DNA of 64,000 bases, taken from the NCBI RefSeq assembly GCF_036370855.1, contig NC_088112.1, forward strand, positions 17,600,469-17,664,468, given 5' to 3'. The translations under genes were made by a program, and so were the position numbers. The notes beneath the pieces were generated by a model, which made no database searches, was not told where the DNA came from, and worked only from the letters and a program-made list of their open reading frames with translations. Positions 13,878-26,600 of the stretch are shown piece by piece. Position 1 is the first letter of the stretch, and each line of letters starts with the position of its first letter. Source of the DNA: Dromaius novaehollandiae. Taxonomy: Eukaryota > Chordata > Aves > Casuariiformes > Dromaiidae.

Positions 13878-16800
13878 CTAAAAAAAGAAAGGAAATAAAA
13901 ATCGATTATTAGTATACAATTCTTTACCCATATTATTTTTCCAAAAAAAAGTATGCTCAATGTTAGGAATAACTTAAGTGCTACCATTCCTTCTCCATGG
14001 CAAATTGATGTAGGAGACTTCTACTTCCTGTCCCAAGAGTTGCCGAAAATAATTTAGGAAAACAAAGAAAAAGTCCACTTTGTATCACTTCTGCCCTGCT
14101 TTTGTGGGGTGTAATTTCAAACCTCCTACAAAGCTTTGAGCCACATTTCTCCAATTTCGAGGAGGAAAACTGTCTTTTGTTTTCCTTGGGCAAGGAAGCC
14201 CTGACAGCTTTCAAGGAGTAAAATGGATTATTATTCCCTTACAGTTAGCAGCTTAACTACCACTGTTCTACTATTTCATTTAGCTTGCAGTATCATAACA
14301 CGAAGTCTTCCTATTTACAAGGAAGAATAACAGCACCCCAAATCTTGCAAATCTAGTACAAGATGCAAAAAAGAAAAAGTGAAACTTGGTTCCTAGGAAA
14401 ATTAAGTGTTATGTACTCTAATTTGCTGTGTTTTAAATACAAACTTGGTAAGCTCACTATCAGCTCCCTGAACAGCTGAACTTCTTTAACAGTTTAGTAC
14501 AGCAAGTCACTCTAGTTTAGCTTCAAGTGGGAAAACTTTTTCAAAACAATGGCAAACTCTTTACCTTGAAGTCAAATGTGTAATTTGTATAAGGCATTAG
14601 GCCATTCTCATAGGCACTCTTCAACTTGAAACCATGTGTAATTCTCCCATTTGTTGTTCCATTTTTTCCATTACAGCTAAAGTTGGTAAGACTTTCATTG
14701 TATCTCAGTTCCTTAAAATCTTTGTGGTTTGTTTCCACTCCACCAGTGCTCAAGTACTCAACGACACCTAATAGGAGAGAGACATACACAAGATGGTACT
14801 AACAAACATTCAGCAAGTAATTGTGTAGACTGCTTTACGTCATATATGCAATCTTATACTTCACACGAGCAAAACCTTAACAGATACACAATAGTCAGCA
14901 GTAGTTCTTATAAAATATTCCAAGGGAACATATGTGAGTGTCAAAAGGAAATGTCACCTATACTAAAGAGACATTCTTTGATTAGGAAAAAAAACCTAGA
15001 AGCTTAGGACAGAGCAAACTGATTGAGAGGAGGAGGAAAGAATTGGAAATAAAATTCCACAGACGCTAGATAGGCAGTTTCCTCTTCATCTAATTTCTGT
15101 ACCCAAGTCGTGGGTTTCAAAATTCTTATGTTAAAACTTTGCAAAAAAGCCAAGTTCCATAAAAACACTTCAGATAAGGTTAACTTGAAAAGAGGCCACA
15201 AAACCAAGTTGAGAGACTTGTGTCTTGGAAAACTACAGTCACGCCTCTTAATTTCAGAGCATCTTTGTTAGGGATTCTGAAAGTGAAAGAAATGACTAGT
15301 TGTTCTGAAGATACAAATCAGATATAAGAATTTGCTATTGCAATAGCCATTAAAAATACTTGCTTTCTCAGGATCACAGTGAATCAAATTTCCAGTAACA
15401 CTAAGCAATAACCTCCTACCAAGTCCAACAGACATTAAGAGCTGCCCAGAAGGGGCCAAAAAGAGGGTAGGGTCAGGTGGGGAAGATTGTTATATTGACA
15501 AACTAATGATAGGATGGAAGGACAGCTCTACTTCAGTTCTGTATCTAAGAAAGAGTCAAAAAGGGGATCACTTAATCTGTTCTTTTCTAGCACATTTTAA
15601 AAGTCAAAGCAAGTCCTACATCAGTAAAGTGCTCTGAAGGATCCCTTTCTGATAGCATGTAAGAGATGTATAGAATTTCAGGAGTCCCAAAACATTTAAG
15701 CTCCAGAAAATGATTGCAACTTTAAAGAGAAGAATCTGTATTTTCACACGTAAATAAAAACAAAAAACACCACTGTTATCAGCAACATACTATTACTTCC
15801 AGTTATTTTGGAAGACATTTTCTTCCTTTCCATTCCTTTACTGCCAAACAGCAAACAAAATGTTTCTGAAAGACAAGAAATATCTATAATACTGCATAGG
15901 CAATAAGGTCACTCATGAAAGAAGCTCTTCCTTCTACTTTCTTAGTACCTTTAGAGGTTACAATATCAAGTAACTTATTCTTTATGTTGAAAATTCCTTT
16001 AAAAAAAGACCTTACAATTTAAATTATTACACACTTTAAACATTCTTATAAATAAATAAATAAATAAATAGTACTCTTACCAGAGTCTGGCAGAGAATTG
16101 AGATCTGCACACAGTACAAGTGGAATGGTCCCAAGTTCTCCCGAAACACCAGGTTTGAGACTACGAGAAGCTTTATCAATAATGTTCTTTACCTCAGACA
16201 GGAACATCATAGTCTGAACCAGCTTCACATCAGAATAATCTGGGTCCCAATGCATATGTGCATTAGCTACAAGAACTAGCTGCTTTTCCATCCCAAGATG
16301 TGGCTTTCCGGCTAAAATTTAAAATTAATTATTTACACTTACATGGTCAACAACAGAAAACACTTATCTTTTATTAGGTTGAATTTTAAACAAGATGTTT
16401 CAATGGAGAACAAATACCCAGGTGCTTAAAGAGGGTTAAACTAAATGATATGTGGTAAGTTTTACATGAAGAGGGTCATACAATTCCCTCTATGTCTAGT
16501 AAGCATTTTAGTTGATGCAAAGTGCTAGGAATAATTGCATTTCACATCGAAGACCATTAATAAACAAGACTAGCCTGGTATACGTAACACCTATGTATTT
16601 AAGAATACCATTAATTACCATAAATAATAGATAGGCCCACTGACAGACAAATAGTGTATTTTAAAAAATTACAACAGTTTTCCTCAGGTTATTTGTGATG
16701 GTAAACAAGCACTGCCCATATCCTTTTAGGGAATAAGTTCCCTCTCTTGCTAGAAGTGCTTTTTAAAAGGCTTGTTTGTTAGAATCTGAATTAATAAAGT

Positions 16801-19800
16801 CTTATTTGGATAAGCACAACATAGGTTGAATAGGGGCCCACTGAGGTACTTATAAAGCCAATTTACGTTTCCTAAACTAAGAGTGACAGGGCAGACCAAG
16901 CAGGTTTTATAAGCATGACAGTGAAGAAAATAAATTAAAATAATGCAGATATATGATTCAGAAGCATGAAACTAATACCAACTGATTCTCTGATACCTGT
17001 GCATACCTCCAAGCAAAATAAGCCAAGTTTGTTTTCCCCTCTCTCCCACAACTCAGTTGTTCTTTATATTTTTTAAACAAAATGTACAAGTGGAAACAAA
17101 AAATATCTCATTTGAATAATATGACTTTTCCCCAAATCCTCTTTGGAAATAAATTTGCCTGGGCATACAATGCACAAACTTATACTCATCTGTAGAACCT
17201 AGTCTCTCTCCGCTTTACTGCCACAAAAATCCATCTTGTTTTTTCAATCATAAAATACAGACAATCCATTCAAAAACTGAACTAAGCAGGACTTACATGA
17301 CATTTCTATCAATTCCTTTCGCAGTTCTAGTAATACAGCAACTCCAATGTTATCTTTTGTCATAACTCTGTTCAGCATAGCTTCTGAACCTTCTGAGTTT
17401 GCCATAGCTAGTTGATTGAACTCAACAGTATGTTTTTGAACCAAAGTAAATCTGAAAGAGAAACATCATATATAGTTTCATCAGCAGACAGATGCCAAAG
17501 GAAACGTTATAGATAATTCCCCTTCTAATTAAAGTTCAAATACATTTGTGATGTGAAAATCTCAGTGAGTCACATAATTTCATAAAAATCCTGACCTGAA
17601 ATCAAAGGGTATAATTTTCTTAGCAATTTTCAAATATTTTATGTTAAGCTGATTTCAATTACCAGATTTTCTTTTATTAAAAAAAGAGACTATGGAAAAG
17701 GAGCGCTTGTTTCTAATTCTGCACCACATTCTAGTTCAAACTTGCAGGTTTAATAGAGTGACTAAATAATTGTTTCTGAGCCAAAAAGTATCAAACTGGG
17801 CACCTGCATTTACTTGTGGACACAAAGGAGTGGAAGCAGGAGGAGGAAGGGAAATTATTACCCTCACACCCAAGCAAAAGTACAAGTACAATATGACACA
17901 TCAATAACTGCTGCAGCTCTTAAATGAGGCATTTTGTCAGAAGTGATCAGTGACTTTAAGTGCCTTTCTTCTGCTTTTTCAGAAGGCTACTGTATCAAAA
18001 AGTTAATGTCATCTGAGGTCTTATTTCAGCACTCTTTTCCTTTACTTCAAAAAAGTTTTTTCGTTATTTTTCTATTATTAACATATGATGACACATTTAT
18101 TCAACAATTAAAGTACAATTTGGTGATCTCCCAATCTATATTGGGCCAAAAGAATTAATTTAAATTTGGACAAAAATTCACGGTAAAATTCTCTATTGCT
18201 AGTTGGACACAGAATGATTTCCCTTGTACAGACTATTCTTCAATAGAAATGCTCTATAAGAAACACTGAATGACTACAAAAAAAGGGTGACTAATGCCAA
18301 ATTGTCTGTGCTGCAGACTGACGCAAGAAATCGTGTGAAAAAGAGCAAGATACAATAGTAGGCTTCATAAAACACAGCACTTACTTTTCTGTTTTGAAAA
18401 ATATTGCACAGCCATCAACATGTTTTCTTTCCTGTTCTGACATTGTCCTAGCTCTAGATTTTGGACTGAAGAATCCATTATAGCCACGTTCTTTCAGTTC
18501 TACCAGGAAAAAACTGTAGTACTGCTCAGTTTCAACCTCCTATAAAGTTGTAAGACAGCACACAGCATGAATGTACTATTACCAAAACACAGAAGACTGA
18601 TATTATTTAGTCTCTTCAGAAGCGTACATCATTTTCAAACTAGCTTTAGAAAAATTATAAGAATTTAGTAGAGAGTGCAAATATTCCCATTTTAAGAAGA
18701 AAATATAAATGAATTTCTGTAATCCCCAGAGTTATGATTATCTCAAGCCTCTTATTGCAAAATGTGTCAATTATACCCCCATATACACATGCACACACAA
18801 AGACACCCCCACACGCATTTCTTTGATCAGCAGCTGCTGATTCACATTCCAACTGAGTGGGCTGAAAAGCATTCTTTTGATGTCAAGCAACAAATAATGT
18901 TCTAAACACCACTTCTTTTTTTGGTTTGTTTTCAGACGGTTTTGCAAACAGATTACTTACTGTAAACACATTTAATATATAGGAGCCAGCACATGAGAAT
19001 ACAAAAGGAAAAAAAAATAGAAATATATCTTTTACCTGAAGGCTTATGATGTCAGCATTGCAGCTCAGGATTTCCTGCATAATGGCTTTTTTTCTGTATT
19101 CCCAGTTCAGTGCCCAAGATGGACAATAGCCATACAACTGCCGGGTAGCATATTTATCACAAAGTACGTTGTAACACATGACAGAGAACAAGGCTGCAGA
19201 ACAACAATTTTATATTTACACTCATATTTTTAACAAAAAATACAATTATGTTTTTTGCACTTTTGTCTCCAGTAATTTTATCAATTCATGCTTCACTTGC
19301 TTCAACCAAAACACAGCACCTGCACTTATGCTAAAAAAGCATTTGTTAGTCCTTCCAGAATGACAAACTACCCTCCAAGTTTGGGTTTACAGCAGCCTTC
19401 TTCTAACATCAGTTGGGGGGAAAAAAAAAAAAAGGAAAAAAGAAAGAGAGCTCTTTGTATGCTTGATACACTAAATAGCAGGCAAACACACTTTACAATA
19501 AGTGATGTATTAATGTGAAAAGCAAAACAAGATAAGCGTATTGTACACTTAACAAATTTGCTAACTACACTAAGGTTTGCAAACTCTTTAAACAGATCAT
19601 TTAAAACCTATTTAATTATTACCACCCTGAACTGTAACAGATGCACAGTCAGGGCTAGGATCCCTTTGCACAGTGCACTATGCAGGTGAAATGAAAACAT
19701 AAACATTTCCACCTGAAAAAGCTTAGAATTTAACTCTAAACAAACAAAATCTACTTCTCTGTATCTGTTTGGAACATGAGGGGACACAACGAGACAATGT

Positions 19801-22800
19801 GGGGCACCGTGACAGGTAATCCAGCACCATTTTTTTTTTTTTTTTAAAGCATGAAGGCATTTGCAGTGCAACAACAAGGTACTTTCCTTGGAAGTTTATT
19901 GGGAGCTCTCTCAGGAGTGAGGGACAGTGGGGTGGGAGGAGAGGGGGCAGGAGATGTTTGAAGATTTAGCAAACTGAGGCAATAATCCCAGGCTGATTGG
20001 GAGTCAAAGGCCAGCATTTTGAGAGCAAACGGGGGACAGCAAGTGTCAAGTCACATAATACCTTCAAAGTAAGAACACGCAAATTTTATTTGAAACAACA
20101 GCAAAAGAAGAGCTGTTGAAAAATGACATAGTTAAAAATGACAAGAAAGGAAAGTACCATTGAAGCAACCTTCTTAATAAAATCAATAGGAGAAAGAATA
20201 CATATGTCAGTCCCGAGATACAAGGCACTGCAATTATTGAGAAATATGGTAAGAAGAATTTGGGTCAGCAGATAAATATGGAAGCCTGTATTATAGACAC
20301 TTCATGCAGGGAAAAAAAAATCCATGAACATTTAAACAGTGCATGAATACTAACAGTGAGAAAAGTCTAGAACCAGAGATGATATATAGGTTACTTAAAA
20401 TAAAAAATTCTACATCAGTGAAGAATTATGATCATATTCTGCCATTTTTTGTTCTTCAAAAAAATATTCAATTAAGCCTACTGTAATTGAATTATATAAC
20501 TCTTTTTGGATAACAATTTCAATTCCTTGGAGGAGTATGCTGATTAAAAAGAAGCCACTTTTGTAATAAAATATGGTTAAATCTAAAGACAATTGGTCAA
20601 AATGAAAGAGGAATACTTCAGCTGGCTGCCAGCCTGGATAGATGATGGGTTAGTTTAAGCATCAAATTTTTTTCCATCAGGCAGTAAAGATCAACAGCTT
20701 TTAGAAAGAGAAAAAAGAAAAATCCATTAAGTGTTACAGTACCTGTTGGTCTTGTTCGGTCTGGTTCTTGCAACATAATCCAAGATCTCGGAGGTGGTTG
20801 TTCTGTTGAAACTATTGGAACATTTTAAAAGAGAGATACAAGTGATAATCACATTTGTTTTAAGCAGCAGAAACAAATATTTTAAGAATGATCACTTACT
20901 TCTTTTTGCAGTACCTGCCAAATTATCAAGCAAATAGTTCAGTAGCCTTCGTGTTCCATCCGGTTCCTGATAAAGGTTCAGAATATCCTGTGTAAGTGGA
21001 TTTCCTGCAAACACGTTTACAGAAATATCAGAACTAGTATGAATTTACATGCCTGAGTTTAGAGCCACTATCTCTGAGACAAGACATTAGAGTATTACAA
21101 ACTATTTATAGGTTTCAAATCTTAAGTCTTCAGTCCCACAAAACATTACATGTGTGAACAGTGCTAGTGAACTTAACCACAGTCTCTCCTGCATCGGTTT
21201 TCTGAAAGATTGCGTTAAGTTCTGTGGTTGGATGGAACGGCAGGGAAGAATTGGCATGGCAGGATGGGCTGCATCATGTACAGGCACAGAGCTGAGGAGG
21301 CAAAGGACATGAGCAACCTCTGCTTGCCTCGCTCAACATTAGAAAAACGTCCACTAGCACTCTATGTGCTGCTCATACCCAAGTCTAGCATCTGCTAAAT
21401 GTATAATCAGATCCTAAAAGTTTTCAGACAATGCAGATTGCAATCCCCCAGGTTTAAGGGAGGGGAAAAAAGACTTTTGAAACTTAACCCTGTTTAGAGG
21501 CATAGCATCACCCAGTGCTCCTGAACGTGCAGGCCTTCCATGCTATAGGATTTCCACTGAAACGGAATTCAGTGTTTCTATTGCTAGAATCCATACAGTA
21601 CTGGGAAAAAAAAATGGGGGAATTGATTTTAAATTGCTGCTTGTGTTCAAATAGCATAACATATTCCATTTTCTGTTGGGAGTACAGTATCTATAATAAA
21701 CTGCATATTATTTCTTACTTGAATACTGTATGCAGAGCCTATGCAAGCAACAGAAAGCCCCCTCTTATGCCCCAGAAAGAGAAGCAAACCCCGTTGTATG
21801 TTGAGAATTTCTCCCAAGGAGTTCTGTTCTTTTTTAAAGAATCACTAGATGACAATATTTATAAAACTGGAAAAAGTAGATACATCTGGTATTGCTATTC
21901 AGTAACATTGTATGAGTTAGCAGTCTACAACCATGACAGCTCAAGAGTGATATCATAAAACAAAGCACAGAAAGAAAAAGTAGTAATACCTTTCAGACCC
22001 AAAGTCTGTAACTGGAACAGTTTTCCCAGCTCAAAAGGTAAAACTCGTAACAGGTTGTTATTTAAATGTAGTTCCCTGTAGACAGAGTAAGAATCATATA
22101 AGGCTGAAAACAGAGCAAGGTTTGTCTTCAGCAGCCTATAGTACAGGAAAATTAACTAAAGAGAAAAAAAATGTACTAGCAAACCAAAATTGTGAAAAAC
22201 TGGAAGACTTAACAGTCAGCAAGAGCTAGGGAAATCCTGCTGTACTCTCTCTCTCTCCTACACACAGAGAAAATACACATTAAGTTGAAGTAAAGAGAAC
22301 AGTAGCTGGTTGGCAAGTTCATCTTAAATAGTCAGAAATTTTGTAAACATTAACAACAACTAAAGCATTTAATAACTACTAGTGATGAAGCAGTAACAGT
22401 TCTGACAAACCAGACCACGAAACAGTTCAGCTATGATTAAAGGCCAAATAATGTCCAAGAAAACAAATAAGCAGAGACTCCAGGACCATGAAAGTACTCT
22501 ATTAGAGCTATGATATTACCAGGTTAGCATGCAGTTAAAGTTCCTTTTGTTTAAGGTCTCTTGTGAACACTGCTTTACACTGTACATTGAGGAAGAAAGA
22601 GAAGACCACATGCCTCACAGACAATTTTTCAGTTAAACTTCTTTCCATTGTCACATACGGCAACTTAGATGTATTCTGATTTACTGTATGTGAGTTTTCA
22701 GGCACCAAAAAAAAAAAAGTTGAACTGTGCCTCTAGTCAAAAAAAAGTAATCTTCTGCTTTTTATTTTTACAATTTTGCTGTTAAAACAAAATACATGCT

Positions 22801-23571
22801 TTTTAACTTTCAAAAATAAAACACAGACAGGAGCAGAATTTACGTTCTGAAATTCTGATATCCCAATGAACTGCGCAGAGAAAATGCTTGTTAGCAAGCT
22901 TTGCATTTGCTTAAAACCGTTCCAATCTAGAGCGATGAAGCCTTTCCTCACAATTTTCAATATCTGAGAATGGAAAAGAATCTGGTGGGGAGCTGGTGGG
23001 GAGAGCAGGAAGGGAGCAAAGTAAACCTGTATACCAAGAGTTATATTAGTTCTTTTAGATTCCTACAAGAGAGTATACGAAGCAAACACCACTACTTCTG
23101 GCTTTGTATTTCAAAAAAAGAAAACACCTCTACCTTGTCCTTTGCTAACATATTGGTACAAAATGACTTCCTGTAACATTCTTTCAGTTTCGCTACATAT
23201 TTAGAAATCTTTGTAAAATTAAAGTGCCTTGTTTTGAAGACATTTTGGGAGGTGGAATGGGTGGAAGATATAGGAGGGAACCATCTTTTTATTTGACGAG
23301 GTTACCTAGAGATTTCAAGTCACTACTCAGTTGATCACCAGATTATACATCTGGCCAACTAGGCTTTTTGGGGTTTTTTTTTGTTTTTTTTTAATATAAA
23401 ATCTCCTAGACAAAAGCAATGTATTTTCAGGAGAAACTCAAAAGCCCACTGTATCATTCTAGGGTTTTTAAGTGCTAACTAGACACATGGCTTAGGAAAC
23501 AGGATCTATAAAAATCAACATTTCCATCAGGTTCTCAGCACCTCCATAAACACTTGATGCCACTCCCCTCC

Positions 23572-23603
<32 letters not shown>

Positions 23604-26600
23604 GGTATGATATTCTGCATGACATGAAAAGACTACTAAATTTCTTTAGAGAGGTACTTTTTCCTCTAAGAGCTTTCCATGGCACTGTTGATATCTAAAA
23701 AAATTAAGTTAGGTACGAATTACAAAAAAATATATTTATACTAAATTATTCTAGAGAAAAATGAGTGAGTTTTTAGAATGCCACAGCAGTAGGTATCATG
23801 TTTTCTCTCTTGGATGAAACAATTGTTTTCTCTAATGATCTATGTCTTCACCGAACTCCCCCTCTACACAGCAGAGAGGATCACAACAAATCCCACTAGC
23901 GCTTGCAAGCATAATCAAGACAATCTGTCTTACATCCAAGCTTTCCAAGAGAACACATTACAACGCTTACTTTCTTCTTCTTTCCCCAAAGACCAGAAAT
24001 CTTACTGCTCTTTCTGACAACTCTGACTCCACGCTCCTGCAGTAAAAAGGGAGATGCAATGAGCCTGAGGCGAGCTTTGCCATACAGACCAAAACCAGAC
24101 TTCCAGATGTGGGAGCTGCAGGACCTGTTACCAATTCTGAAGTGTGTCAGCACAAATTATTTCCGTGGCTCATGATATTAGCAATGCCCAGTGTTGAATT
24201 ACCGTTAGTTCAAACAACTTCCCAGAACCTATGGGAAGCGTCTGCAGTAAGAGCCAGCCTGAAACATCGAACTACAACGCGACTGAGACCTGCACAGCGC
24301 TACCACACAGGACGCACTTACGGATTTTTCTTCACTTTCACCCCAGTGAAAAGAAATCATGGATCAGCTGCAATTACTGAGGACAGAGAGAGTGCAGTGG
24401 ATTAACGCACTAGCTTTTCATGTGCAGAGATCTGGATTCAAACATTATGTTTATGTCACAAACAGAAAACTACCTCGATCCTAGACCTTCGCTACACATT
24501 ACACATTCACAAGATACAGCATGCTCTACATAGAAGAGGCCTAAGACTTGGAAGAGCTGAAACTTCAGAGTCAGGGTCAAAATTAAATGGGAAAAGCACT
24601 GGGAAGATGGCATAGTACCTTTTGACACTACTGATGACTAGAGAGTGCTCAACTAATTCAGTGTCATGCATATTAGGTTTACAGCACCATTTTAAAACAA
24701 AAAGAAAAGACCGATAAAAAGAAAAGGATGCTGATGAAGTACAAAGATTAATTTGAGAATATTCCAGTAAATTTAGGATTGCTAGGTCACAATATCTGAA
24801 CAATGGATAAAGGACAGAAGAAAGCTATTACTAATAACTGCTTTAAAGTAAATAGTAACATAAAACAGTTTTTCAGAACAGTCTACTTTACAGCTGAAAA
24901 CGAATATACGACACGCTACAAAAGAGAGCTGCGAGGTTCTCACTGATTAAAGATTTTAGACTTTAACTGCTTTGGACTTCATTGAGCTTTTAATACTAAT
25001 TTTAACCATTCAGTTTAATACTCCCCAACAGAGCAGACTTTTCCCAAAGTTAAAGAAAATACATTGATTAATATTTGCACATGTTACCTTGCTTTGCTGT
25101 CAATTTCATTAAAACTGTAGTGGCAGTCCATTTTTCTGTTGTTTTTTTTTTTACTTTCTTTTTTTCCCCTCTTCTACTTCTAATCAAACTTTAATTGAAT
25201 TTAGACTCAGTATTTTCTGGATTTGACAAAGTTGACCATAAATGTCTTCAAAATTAAAAGCAATGAAGTCAATTACTGGTAAATGTCTAATAAACCTAAG
25301 ATAAGGCTCTTCCTTGTGGTCAAGGGCAAAAGAATGTTGCCTGTAAATATTTACTCTTACATAAATCATTTATATGCTTACATAACATTGTTCTACAATC
25401 AGACTGAAAAGCTGCAGCCCTAATTATAACCTAAATAGTCATGACTATTCGCGTTTCTCTTCCAAAAGGAGGTAATATTCCAGGCTAGCTTTGCACATCT
25501 TGACATTTTAAAATGGAAGAGAAAAAGATGCCTTTATAATATAGGAGTTTTTTTGTCTCTAATTCACACAGGAATGAAATTACATGATAGCAAAGGTAGG
25601 AAGTTGACGATGTTAGAAAGACTGCAGTTGTTATAAAACCAAGAGAATAAAAACTCTTATTATTAAGAATAATTACTAAAGATGAATAAATAGGAAAACA
25701 AATAGTAGTTGGTATGATTGTGTTTAATCTGATCTTTTTCCTACCTTACTACAAATTAAAGACTTTTTTTTGTGTGTCAGTATTTCTTAGAGAAGAACTC
25801 CACATAAAGATTTGTTAAACAGTTTGGAAAGAGATGCATAAGAGCTGAAACCTGATTTGGAAAGGTACAGAATGGGTGACCACTACCAAACAGAGCACTT
25901 CAGAGCTCAAGCTGTACTGACATACATGGGAATGGGAGACCACAAGACAGACAGCACTGCTATAGCTGCAGAGTATATTAAGTTTTCAGGGCAACAGGTA
26001 AGAGAAGTGAAGAAGGGGAGATTTATTATGCTTTTTATTAACTAGAACATAAAAATGACACCAAAGCCCAATCTGGTTCTACAAAGATTTTAAGTAAACA
26101 GGATTTAAAATTTACATACCTGAGTGACACCATGTTTCCGAGCTCTGCTGGTAAACTGCGAATTTTATTAGAGGACAGGTCCAGATATACCAGATTGTGA
26201 AGCTTGGCAATGTCTGAAGGAATACGGGATAAGGAATTGTCACTGAGATGCAAAGCTGTCAAGTGGGTCAGCGTCCACAATGACGAACTTAAGCTTCTCA
26301 CTTTCCCTGCAGAAGGAAAATACAAAAGAAAACACAGCATTTAAAATAACTAGGTTTAACAATAATTACACATTTTGTAAGTGTGTGTGGGGGGGTGGAG
26401 GGTTGTAATTTTCTTTAATAGAAATTCCATTCCACACCAATTCTACATATCCAAGAAATTCAGCAATATAACGGAGAATGCAAGGCATTGCCAGGGATGC
26501 TTAGACTTTTTTTTCCCCAAACCATGCTATGGTTTGGAAAACTGTCTTTCTCAAAGTCCTGTACAAAACAACAGGCATTTTCAGTAACTGACCACAAATT

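Larger units (their letters stand above)
22076..26119 (-). other. CNOT6: CNOT6 intron 3 (4.0 kb)
   Basis: Donor CAG|GTATGT, acceptor TCTACAG. It contains a 26-T run at 23575-23600, a short CT repeat at 22244-22257 and a probable tRNA-derived SINE remnant at 24385-24445. No coding exon was found in it. Confidence 0.8.

Noticed and set aside
24385..24445. Functional tRNA gene
   Set aside because: A and B boxes are only approximate, and no acceptor stem pairs around them; treated as a SINE remnant.
26038..26340. 100-codon open frame around exon 3 taken as a stand-alone LRR protein
   Set aside because: Only 26120-26306 is exon. The flanking residues are read-through into introns with clear GT and AG sites.
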